Assembly: GCA_017409845.1 (NCBI GenBank)
Contig: JAFQRY010000009.1
Span: forward strand, 1-45,714
DNA: 45,714 nucleotides
From: Clostridia bacterium
Lineage (GTDB): Bacteria > Bacillota > Clostridia > Oscillospirales > Acutalibacteraceae
Direction: 5' to 3'
A program made the position numbers and the translations under genes. Shown here piece after piece: positions 15,688 to 23,702 of the stretch (position 1 is the stretch's first letter; every line of letters starts with the position of its first letter). The notes below the pieces were generated by a model. That model worked only from the letters and a program-made list of their open reading frames with translations. It had not been told where the DNA came from and did no database searches.

Positions 15688-17532
15688 ATGAAAAAAATAG
15701 TTTCCGTTATACTTGCAATAATAATGGTATTTTCCGTTATGACTGTCGGTGCTTCGGCTGCCGCAGTCAAGACGGAATGCGGCGGCAACTGTGACACATG
15801 TCCTTCAATCGTTGTTCCCGGCATCGGTCAGTCGAATGTTTGGGCACTCGATGAAAACGGCGATTATCTTCTTGATGACAACGGCGAAAGAATGAGCTGC
15901 TTCCCTGCGATATTCGATATCGGATACATAATCAAGAGAGCTATCTTCCCCGTTCTTCTTACCCTTCTCACTCAGAGCGATGCCGGTCTTTCGGCTGCTC
16001 TTTCGGATGTTATCCTTGACAGCTTTGCAGTCAACATGTGTGACGATAACGGCAAAAATACGGGTAACATTGAGGTTGAGAAATATCCTTATTCGGTTGC
16101 CGAATGCAGCGAATACGAAAAAGAACAGATTTATGACAATGTTCCCCTTATCAACTATGCAAATCAGGCAGGTGAAGATCATCTTTATTACTTTGCATAC
16201 AACTCATTTGCCAATCATCTCGATATCGTAAACGAGCTTTACGATTTCGTTCAGATGGTCAAGAAGGATACGGGTCACGATAAGGTTAACCTTGTTCCCA
16301 TCAGCATGGGCGGATCGGTTATGAACGGTCTTCTTGAGTATCATCCCGATGTTATGGATGATATCAACAAGGTTGTTTACATTGTTCCCGCACTCGACGG
16401 TTCAACAATCGTCGGCGACCTTCTTATGAAGGATCTTACCTTCCTTGATAAGGATTTCCTTTTCAACGGCTTCCTTGAAACACTCATGGATGAAGACGAG
16501 GCAAGAATGATTGAGGTTATTGCAAGAATCATTCCCGACGATGTTCTTCTCAAGGGTCTCAAGGCTGCGGTCAACACTCTTGTTGACGAGGTTGCGGTAA
16601 ATATCACAACCCTCTGGGCACTCAGCCCCTCATCATATTATCCCCAGCTTGCACTCATGCATCTCACAGACCCCTCAAAGGCTGAAATCAAACGTCAGAC
16701 AGAGATGTATTATTATGCTCAGGTTAATTCCGACAAGAATATCAGGACCCTTATAGACAAGGGTGCTCAGGTGTTCAACATTGTTGACTATGATGTGCCT
16801 CTTTACTGCATCGGCAATACATGGAATGAAGACAATGCAGACGGTGTTATCCACCTTGATTCAACATCAATGGGCGTTAAGAGTGCGAAGGTCGGAGAAA
16901 CTCTTCCCGAGGGTTATGTTCAGGCAAACACAAACTGTTCAAATCCTGCACATAACCATATTTCTCCCGACAGAGTTGTTGATGCTTCAACAGGTCTTCT
17001 TCCTGACACAACCTTCTATTTCGATGCTCAGAATCATGAGAAGACAGCGAGAAACGATATCATAATTTCTCTTGCAACAAGGCTTCTTGCAACTGACGAT
17101 ATCACAGATGTTTATTCATCTCCCGATTATCCTCAGTTCAACGGTGCAAGAGACCCGAGAGGACTTAAAAACAGCCACATTCCCGCAGCGAAGGCTGTTG
17201 ACACATCGGCACTTTCGCCCGAGGTTGCCGCTGAGCTTGAAGCCGCACTTGCGGAAGCAGAGGCTTTCGTTAACGGAACGGTTTGCTATGCAGGTCAGCA
17301 GGACGAGATTGAAGAAAAGCTTATCGGTGCTCTTGTCAAGGCAGGCGTATATACCGCAGAAGAAGAGGAAGAGCCCTCGGATTTCTTTGGCAAGCTCAGC
17401 CTCTGGCTCTATGACAATTACGGCACAGAGGGCTATATTGAAATGCCGCCCATCACGGTTAACCTCATTGCAAAAGGATTTATCACTCTTCTTAATGAAT
17501 ATATCCTTGAACCGATAAATAAAATGCTTTAA
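15688..17532 (+). CDS. Secreted alpha/beta hydrolase, lipase-like (copy 2)
   Basis: A 614-aa paralogue of the preceding gene with the same order of blocks: signal peptide 1-25, a Cys-rich CGGNCDTC segment, SIVVPGIG (40-47), the nucleophile elbow LVPISMGGS with Ser206, then NHISPDR and QNHE near the same places as in copy 1. Overall identity looks moderate, so the duplication is not recent. AGGGG precedes the ATG at 15688 and the gene is in one operon with copy 1. A strong terminator follows. The two may have related but different lipid or ester substrates. Confidence 0.72.
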   Translation: MKKIVSVILAIIMVFSVMTVGASAAAVKTECGGNCDTCPSIVVPGIGQSNVWALDENGDYLLDDNGERMSCFPAIFDIGYIIKRAIFPVLLTLLTQSDAGLSAALSDVILDSFAVNMCDDNGKNTGNIEVEKYPYSVAECSEYEKEQIYDNVPLINYANQAGEDHLYYFAYNSFANHLDIVNELYDFVQMVKKDTGHDKVNLVPISMGGSVMNGLLEYHPDVMDDINKVVYIVPALDGSTIVGDLLMKDLTFLDKDFLFNGFLETLMDEDEARMIEVIARIIPDDVLLKGLKAAVNTLVDEVAVNITTLWALSPSSYYPQLALMHLTDPSKAEIKRQTEMYYYAQVNSDKNIRTLIDKGAQVFNIVDYDVPLYCIGNTWNEDNADGVIHLDSTSMGVKSAKVGETLPEGYVQANTNCSNPAHNHISPDRVVDASTGLLPDTTFYFDAQNHEKTARNDIIISLATRLLATDDITDVYSSPDYPQFNGARDPRGLKNSHIPAAKAVDTSALSPEVAAELEAALAEAEAFVNGTVCYAGQQDEIEEKLIGALVKAGVYTAEEEEEPSDFFGKLSLWLYDNYGTEGYIEMPPITVNLIAKGFITLLNEYILEPINKML

Positions 17533-17538
17533 ACAACA

Positions 17539-17576
17539 AAAAGCAAGTCTGCTTTGCGGCAGACTTGCTTTTTTAT
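17539..17576. terminator. Terminator between hydrolase pair and OmpA lipoprotein
   Basis: Ten-bp core stem (17543-17552 with 17559-17568), a 6-nt loop and TTTTTT. A-rich sequence on the other side lets it work for both convergent genes. Confidence 0.93.
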
Positions 17577-17577
17577 A

Positions 17578-18423
17578 TCAGTCAATATTAATAGTGAATC
17601 TGAAGGTTACTCTGCGTGATTGGTCAAGGTTGATGCTGCCGTCTTCATTGAGAACGGGGCGGGAGTTTGAGCAGCCTTCTGCAAAGAGAAACGCTGCAAG
17701 CTTTGCAACGGTTTCGTTTTCAAGTCCTGCGGATGCCGAAAGGCAATAATTCTTAACGGTATTTGCTCTTTCTGTTGAAAGAGGAAGTCCGCTTTCGTAG
17801 GTGCTGTTTTCAAGGCGGGCGGTATGTCCCTCGATAAATACCTTTGAAATGAAGCCGTCATATTTTTCCTTGAGAAGAACCGATGCATAAGCTCCGATGA
17901 ATTTGTTGAGAAATTCTTTTCCGCTTTCGGAAAGCACGGCGGAATCTCCGCTGAAAAGCACTGTTTCATCAAGCGTGACAATGCCGCTTGTTTCGTCGAT
18001 ATCAATGTCGAGCTGTGCTTTTGCGAATGCAAAGAAAAGGTCTGAAATCAGCTGGCTTTTTCTGACTGCGAGTGCACGGATTTTATATGCATCCATTTTC
18101 TTGAAGCGTTCAAGGTCTTCGGGGTCGATGTTATATCTGAAATCATCACCGAAATCATCAGATCCATCGGGAATTGAAGGTATGAACGGAGCAGTTTTTT
18201 CGTCTTTTCCGTTATCGCCGGAGGGCAGGGTGAAGGACGGAGACGGAGTGTCGGGGGTTGCGGGAGCATCGGACCCGGTTGCAGGCAGAAAATCGGGAAG
18301 GCTTCCCTCTGCATGCTCCGTTATGCCGAATGACGGATAGCTTGCAGGGGATTTTTTGTCTTTGCAAGCGGTAAGTGAAAATAAAAGGACAAAGACGGCA
18401 GCAATTGCCGTTATTTTTTTCAT
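17578..18423 (-). CDS. Lipoprotein with OmpA-like peptidoglycan-binding domain
   Basis: A 281-aa lipoprotein. The signal peptide ends in the lipobox LTAC at about residues 18-21, so the mature protein is tethered to the membrane by its N-terminal Cys. Residues about 30-90 are a Pro/Ser/Asp-rich linker. From about 160 an OmpA_C-like domain is seen: FSGDSAVLSESGKEFL, then FIEGHTA and LSTERANTVKNYCL, and RRVTFRF at the end. Such domains bind peptidoglycan non-covalently. AAAGGAGG precedes ATG 18423; the open frame to 18504 is unsupported. OmpA domains are typical of Gram-negative bacteria and less usual on Gram-positive lipoproteins. Confidence 0.82.
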   Translation of the reverse strand: MKKITAIAAVFVLLFSLTACKDKKSPASYPSFGITEHAEGSLPDFLPATGSDAPATPDTPSPSFTLPSGDNGKDEKTAPFIPSIPDGSDDFGDDFRYNIDPEDLERFKKMDAYKIRALAVRKSQLISDLFFAFAKAQLDIDIDETSGIVTLDETVLFSGDSAVLSESGKEFLNKFIGAYASVLLKEKYDGFISKVFIEGHTARLENSTYESGLPLSTERANTVKNYCLSASAGLENETVAKLAAFLFAEGCSNSRPVLNEDGSINLDQSRRVTFRFTINID

Positions 18424-18510
18424 TATATATATGCCTCCTTTAAATCCGGAAGAATAAGCATTGTCTTTTTGAAACAGTTTATCAGTTATTGCGGATGTTG
18501 TCAAATGAAA

Positions 18511-18870
18511 TATGCTTTTATTAACAAATGAAGAGTAAATAGTTTTGAAAGGGAATTGCTCTTGCCCGATTTTTAATAAAAAATGAATAATGAAAAATTA
18601 TGGAATGGCTACGCCCTTACCTGATTATATTTTAAATTCATCCGTCTTTTGGCTTCTCCAAAATCCACCCTCCTTAAAAGGCAGGTTATAAAAACAGTCG
18701 GCTGTTTACATAGCGGAAACCAGCTTCTTCGGCTCCCTCTTGAGGGAGCTGTCACGGAGTGACTGAGGGAGTTTAATCATTTTTTACGGAGCAATTATAT
18801 TTTTCGGAGCGAAGCGACCCTTAATTTTTCGCTCTTCATTTTTCACTCTTCATTTGTTAATAAAAGCATA
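18511..18870. mobile_element. MITE-like element with 26-bp terminal inverted repeats
   Basis: The ends 18511-18536 and 18845-18870 are perfect inverted copies over 26 bp, and the match continues beyond one mismatch. The 360-bp interior has no gene. It carries tandem AATGAA-type sequences and two hairpins. Size, long terminal repeats and no transposase are what is expected of a miniature inverted-repeat element. It sits upstream of the LRR gene promoter without disrupting it. Confidence 0.75.
18724..18772. repeat. Double-hairpin intergenic repeat inside the MITE
   Basis: Two adjacent stems: 18732-18739 with 18742-18749 (8 bp) and 18751-18755 with 18759-18763 (5 bp), followed by another CTGAGGGAG. 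Sequence of this kind is a frequent intergenic repeat in gut Clostridia (recalled, not searched). Confidence 0.6.
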
Positions 18871-18929
18871 ATAATTGAAACCGTAAAAGTCTTGTGATAA
18901 AATATAAAAAAAAAAACTTCAAAAATTTT

Positions 18930-18967
18930 TGTTACATTCCGGATTTTTGTTGACTACTTAATGAAGG
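18930..18967 (+). promoter_or_regulatory. ECF-type promoter of the first LRR gene
   Basis: TGTTAC (18930-18935), 12 nt, TGTTGACTAC (18948-18957) and TTAATGAAGG (18958-18967). The same string with the same spacing occurs on the minus strand at 42043-42006 upstream of the ECF sigma gene. The match suggests recognition by that sigma factor. Confidence 0.65.
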
Positions 18968-18992
18968 ACAAAATATCAAGGGAGGTTTCAAC

Positions 18993-21900
18993 ATGAAAAA
19001 AATCATAAAAAGGATATTGATATCAGCCGTCATTGCGGCGATGACCGTTACCGCCATGCCGCTTGCGGGTGTGGATTTCAGGGATATATTTACCGTTGCA
19101 GGTGCATACGATATCAAAACCTATGTGTGCGATGACTTTGAATATGCGATATATCATAACGATAACAATGAAAGCACAGCGTGGATTTTTGATTATCACG
19201 GCAGCGAAAAAAATCTTGTTATTCCCGAAACGCTTGACGGTAACATAGTTGAGCTTATAAATCAAAGCTGCTTTGAGGATAATCAGACCCTTGAAAGTGT
19301 TTATCTGCCCGACACTCTGGAGGCAATATGGGAGGCTGCTTTCAGAAATTGCAAAAATCTTAAAACCGTCAGATTTCCCGAAACCGATGTTGCTCTTGAC
19401 CATTCCTGCTTTTACGGCTGTGAAAGTCTGGAGGAGGTGACAATAAACCTTGACTACACGGATGAATGGGTCTGGGGTGTCGGAGAAGCGGTTTTTGCAA
19501 ACAGCGGTGTTAAAAAAATCAATCTTGTCGGAGAAATCACCACCTTCCCTGAAGGGTTGCTTGACGGAACCTTGGTTGAAGAAATCGAAATGCCCGAAAA
19601 CATCACAGCCATTCATAAGGACGCATTTAAATACAGCATATGTGAAACCGTAAAAATAAAAGGTGTTATCAATCCGAAAGAGCCCAGTAGCTGGGCAGAT
19701 AACAATACCGAAAACGGACAGATTGATAAAATAATTTATTATCAGCCGCCTGCAAGATCGGGTGACAGCAATTACTATTTCAGCAGATATGACAGTGAAA
19801 ACAACTATTGGATTTGCGAATATTTTGTCGGCTACGAGGATGATGAAATCAGATATATTGATGACGGATATTTCCGCTACGGTATAAAAGAAAACGGAGA
19901 AGCACTCCTCTGGGAATACACGGGTGAAGAAACGGAATTATTTATTCCTTCGGAAACCTGCGAAGGGAATCCCGTTGTTGCAATTTTTGACGAAACCTTC
20001 AGAGGCAATAAAACGCTGAAAAAGGTTGTTATTCCGCCGTCGGTAAGAACAATCGGCACAGATGCATTCAGAGCCTGCACGGCACTTGAAGAAATTATCA
20101 TTCCCGATTCGGTTGAAATCATCGGAGATGAAGCGTTTATCGGATGCACAAGCCTTAAAAGTGTTGATTATCCGCCTCTGGATTATATTCCGATAGGTGC
20201 GTTCTCGAGATGCTCGTCGCTTACTGAATTTGTTGTTCCCGAAACGGTTAAGGCAATCGGTGCCTATGCCTTCGGCAGCTGCACTTCGCTTTCATGCGTG
20301 ACACTTAACGAAGGCTTGAAACAAATCGGCTACAGCGCTTTCAGCAAAGCACGCGTCGGTGCAAATAATTCCGAACCCTGTATAACGGAGCTTGTTTTAC
20401 CCGAAAGCCTTGAATACATAGGCGACTATGTGTTCAGAAGTCTGCCTCTTAATGAAATATCAATTCCCTCGGGAGTCAAAAAAATCGGCGATTATGCTTT
20501 CTCGGATACCGATATATCAAAGGTTACTCTGAATGAAGGTCTTGAAAAAATCGGCAGTAACGCATTCAGCTACTGCGGAAATCTTGAAGCAATAGATTTG
20601 CCCGATACGGTTAATTATATCGGCAGCTATGCTTTTTGTGATTGTGCAAAAATAAAAAGCGTTGAAATTCCTCCGCTTGTTACGGAAATATGTCGGGGTG
20701 CTTTTCTGGGTCTTGACGGAATGAAAAGCGTAACAGTTCCTTCAACAGTTAAAATAATCGGCATGGATGCGTTTGCCGACTGCGAAAATCTTACAGATAT
20801 AGTAATTGAAAACGGTGTTGAAGAAATAGGCGACCTGGCGTTTGACTACTGTATGGCAAAGGAACTGACAATTCCCGAAAGCGTAAAAATAATCGGCAAG
20901 GAAATAATCGGCAATTCTCTGACTGAAACCGTTTGTTTTAATGCTTCCGATATTTCGGACAGCAGTCAGTATCGTGGCAGCCCGGGAACAAATGCAAAGT
21001 CGGTAATGGGTTCAAATCTGAAGCTGAAGAAAATCGTATTCGGCGAAAATGTCAAAAATGTTCCTTCGTATTTTTGCTTCAAAGCAGAAACGCTTGAAGA
21101 AATTGTGTTTTCCGACAGCATTGAGAGAATCGGACCCTATGCATTCAGAGAGTGCACCGCCATCACCTCGATTGATTTACCGCGAAGCCTGAAATCATTG
21201 AACGGCGAAACGTTTTACGGCTGCCGTTCTTTGACAGAGATAACAATTCCCGAAAGCCTTGAAAGCATGTATTCGCATGATTTTACGGGCTGCAGTAAAA
21301 TAACAACAATCAATTTCAATGCTGCAAGCTGCGAATTCAGAAATCTCGAAGCAACCGTAACAGACGGAATATATTATTCTCCGTTTTTTGCTCTCGGCAA
21401 GCTTGAAAGCATCAACCTTGGCGAAAACATAAAAGAGCTTCCCGCATATCTTTTCTGCGGCATAGAAACGATTGATGAAATCATTCTTCCGTCAACGATT
21501 ACGGATGTGGGTGTGGGCTCATTTGCATTCAGCAGTATCACAAGCTTCAAAGCTTCCGATAACCTTGAAAGCATTGAAGAATATGCGTTCTATGGCTGTA
21601 AAAATCTTGAATCCGCAGATTTGGGAAATAACATTATGCTTCTCGGTGCCGATGCATTCGCAGGTTGTGAAAAGCTGACGGAAATTTATATTCCCGACAC
21701 CGTAACCATCATTGAAATGGATGCGTTCAAGAATTGCTCCGCACTCCACACCGTTCGCATGTCGCCGAATGTTGATTATATTCCCCGTGAAGCGTTCTAC
21801 AACTGTAAAGAGCTTTCAACTTTCACTTGGAATGCAGAAAGCAAGCTTGTAGGCAGACTTGCATTCGGCAACTGCATCAAGCTCACAGACTTTGATTTCC

Positions 21901-22787
21901 TCAATGTTGAAAAACTCTATGTCAACAGCTTCCTCGGCAGCGGCGTGAATGTAGTTCAGCTTGGTGAAACTGAAAACGAAGCAAGCCGTACTCCGCTGAC
22001 AACAGTTGAAGTTCAGAGTTTTATGGATTGCGAAAATCTTGCAACTCTCGGTATCGGCGGTAATGTTACAACAATCAAAACTCAGGCATTTGCAAACTGC
22101 GAAAACCTTGAAACCGCAGTTATTGCAGACAGTGTTACCGAAATTGCGGATGATGCCTTTGACGGCTGCGACAGCCTGACAATCTATTGCTCAGAGGGCT
22201 CATATGCTTATTCTTATGCCAGGGCTCAGGGAATAAGGGTCAGCACCTTTGTTATTGCTCCCATTCCCAATCAGACCTACACGGGCTTTGAAATCAGACC
22301 GGATGTGGCGGTATCTCTTTCGGGTGAAGCACTCGATAAAAATATTGATTTCGGCGTGAGCTATGCAAATAACATCAATGTCGGCAATGCAGATGTTACG
22401 GTTAAGGGCAAGGGCGATTTCAGGATGTTCGCAAGCAAAGCGATGTTCACAATCGTCACAAAGAATATTTCCGCTGCGACCGTTGCACCAATTGCAGAAC
22501 AGGTTTATACGGGTTCTTCCGTTACTCCCGCTGTTACGGTGACAGACGGAATAAAAATTCTCCGTGAGGGGACGGATTATACCGTGGCATATTCAAATAA
22601 TACAAACGAAGGCACGGCAACCGCAAAAATCATGGGTATCGGCAATTATTCGGGCAGCATATCCGCAGAATTCGTGATATCAAAAGAAGCGGAGCCCCCG
22701 CAGACAAATCTTTTTACAAGAATACTTGAATTTTTCTCGGGCTTTTTCAGGGATATCGTTTCGTTTATTTACGGTATTTTTAATTGA
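18993..22787 (+). CDS. Secreted BspA-type LRR_5 surface protein
   Basis: A 1264-aa secreted protein. Residues 1-37 form a signal peptide. Most of the protein is leucine-rich repeats of the LRR_5/BspA (Treponema pallidum) type, seen as repeated I-P-x-S-V-x-x-I-G-x-x-A-F-x-x-C units. Near the C-terminus are two beta-sandwich repeats, each with a YTG...NN.N.G pattern and GxGxF or GNYSG. The end is a 25-residue aromatic, amphipathic tail (FFSGFFRDIVSF). There is no LPXTG or visible sortase signal. Such proteins bind host or plant glycans and proteins. It is paralogous to the LRR protein at 37585. GGGAGG precedes the ATG, and its promoter matches that of the ECF operon. Confidence 0.88.
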   Translation: MKKIIKRILISAVIAAMTVTAMPLAGVDFRDIFTVAGAYDIKTYVCDDFEYAIYHNDNNESTAWIFDYHGSEKNLVIPETLDGNIVELINQSCFEDNQTLESVYLPDTLEAIWEAAFRNCKNLKTVRFPETDVALDHSCFYGCESLEEVTINLDYTDEWVWGVGEAVFANSGVKKINLVGEITTFPEGLLDGTLVEEIEMPENITAIHKDAFKYSICETVKIKGVINPKEPSSWADNNTENGQIDKIIYYQPPARSGDSNYYFSRYDSENNYWICEYFVGYEDDEIRYIDDGYFRYGIKENGEALLWEYTGEETELFIPSETCEGNPVVAIFDETFRGNKTLKKVVIPPSVRTIGTDAFRACTALEEIIIPDSVEIIGDEAFIGCTSLKSVDYPPLDYIPIGAFSRCSSLTEFVVPETVKAIGAYAFGSCTSLSCVTLNEGLKQIGYSAFSKARVGANNSEPCITELVLPESLEYIGDYVFRSLPLNEISIPSGVKKIGDYAFSDTDISKVTLNEGLEKIGSNAFSYCGNLEAIDLPDTVNYIGSYAFCDCAKIKSVEIPPLVTEICRGAFLGLDGMKSVTVPSTVKIIGMDAFADCENLTDIVIENGVEEIGDLAFDYCMAKELTIPESVKIIGKEIIGNSLTETVCFNASDISDSSQYRGSPGTNAKSVMGSNLKLKKIVFGENVKNVPSYFCFKAETLEEIVFSDSIERIGPYAFRECTAITSIDLPRSLKSLNGETFYGCRSLTEITIPESLESMYSHDFTGCSKITTINFNAASCEFRNLEATVTDGIYYSPFFALGKLESINLGENIKELPAYLFCGIETIDEIILPSTITDVGVGSFAFSSITSFKASDNLESIEEYAFYGCKNLESADLGNNIMLLGADAFAGCEKLTEIYIPDTVTIIEMDAFKNCSALHTVRMSPNVDYIPREAFYNCKELSTFTWNAESKLVGRLAFGNCIKLTDFDFLNVEKLYVNSFLGSGVNVVQLGETENEASRTPLTTVEVQSFMDCENLATLGIGGNVTTIKTQAFANCENLETAVIADSVTEIADDAFDGCDSLTIYCSEGSYAYSYARAQGIRVSTFVIAPIPNQTYTGFEIRPDVAVSLSGEALDKNIDFGVSYANNINVGNADVTVKGKGDFRMFASKAMFTIVTKNISAATVAPIAEQVYTGSSVTPAVTVTDGIKILREGTDYTVAYSNNTNEGTATAKIMGIGNYSGSISAEFVISKEAEPPQTNLFTRILEFFSGFFRDIVSFIYGIFN

Positions 22788-22815
22788 CAGATAAGTTTTT
22801 ACAGATTCACAATTT

Positions 22816-22865
22816 AAACCGCAGGGTTTCTCCGCAGCACGGAAAATCCCTGCGGTTTTATTTTG
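22816..22865. terminator. Terminator after the first LRR gene
   Basis: Perfect 11-bp stem (22816-22826 with 22848-22858), extended by further pairs inside the loop, then TTTTATTTTG. Confidence 0.9.
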
Positions 22866-22873
22866 TTTTACAA

Positions 22874-22902
22874 TTGAAAAAGCAATACACATTTGATATA
22901 AT
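22874..22902 (+). promoter_or_regulatory. Sigma-A-type promoter of the reductase operon
   Basis: TTGAAA (22874-22879), exact 17-bp spacer, perfect TATAAT (22897-22902), 32 bp before the first start codon. Confidence 0.8.
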
Positions 22903-22934
22903 AAATTAATACAATCTCACGGGAGTGTTTAACT

Positions 22935-23702
22935 TTGAAAAATGATGCAACAATAATTGCCCTTTCAGGCAAGGGCGGAGTGGGCAAAACCTCAATTTCC
23001 GCCGCAATAGTCAAGCTGCTTGTGCAGGCTTATCCCGATAAAAAAATTCTTGCAATTGATGCTGACCCTGCGGTCGGTCTTTCAACCGCACTCGGCATTG
23101 ACGTTAAAATGACAATCGACGATATCCGCAAGGAAATCGTTGAAACCGTTGAGGACGGTCAGACGAGGGCTGCAATCGAGCTTCTGGGCGATGCAAGATA
23201 CAAGATTTTTGATGCACTTGTTGAAACAGACGGCTTTGCGTTCATCGCTGTCGGCAGACCCGAAAGTGCGGGCTGCTACTGCAAAATCAACTCCTATCTC
23301 AAAGAGGTTATCAGCATTCTTTCAAACGAATTTGATTTTGTTGTTATCGACGGTGAGGCGGGAATTGAGCAGATTAACCGCCGCGTTATGGAAAAGGTTA
23401 CCCATCTTCTGCTTATCACGGATGCAAGCAAAAAGGGCACTCAGGTTATTTCAACCATCAAGAGTGTTGCCGATGAGCTTGTGATGTATAAAAAAATCGG
23501 TGCGATAGTCAACAGAATTCCCGATGAAAGTGTTATTGAGCATATAGACACAAACGGAATTCCCGTTTTGTCATATATTCCCACGGATTCAAACCTTGCG
23601 ATTTATGACATTGAAGGAAAAAACATAACAAAGCTTCCCGATGATTCAAATGTTGTTGAGGGAGTTAAAAAGGCTCTTGTTGAATTGGAGATTTTGAAAT
23701 GA
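22935..23702 (+). CDS. CooC-like metal-centre maturation ATPase
   Basis: A 255-aa SIMIBI-class ATPase related to CooC, which helps insert nickel into carbon monoxide dehydrogenase, and to AcsF. The deviant Walker A GKGGVGKT is at 12-19, IDADP at 41-45, and the switch/Walker B FDFVVIDGEAG at about 133-143. GCYCKIN supplies the C-x-C pair (Cys114, Cys116) by which CooC dimers bind metal. No CODH gene is in the window; instead it heads an operon of dehydratase-type Fe-S proteins. The start is a TTG with GGGAG 9 nt upstream. It overlaps the next gene by 4 nt (ATGA). Its likely role is metal-cluster assembly or charging for the operon's enzyme. Confidence 0.8.
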   Translation: MKNDATIIALSGKGGVGKTSISAAIVKLLVQAYPDKKILAIDADPAVGLSTALGIDVKMTIDDIRKEIVETVEDGQTRAAIELLGDARYKIFDALVETDGFAFIAVGRPESAGCYCKINSYLKEVISILSNEFDFVVIDGEAGIEQINRRVMEKVTHLLLITDASKKGTQVISTIKSVADELVMYKKIGAIVNRIPDESVIEHIDTNGIPVLSYIPTDSNLAIYDIEGKNITKLPDDSNVVEGVKKALVELEILK

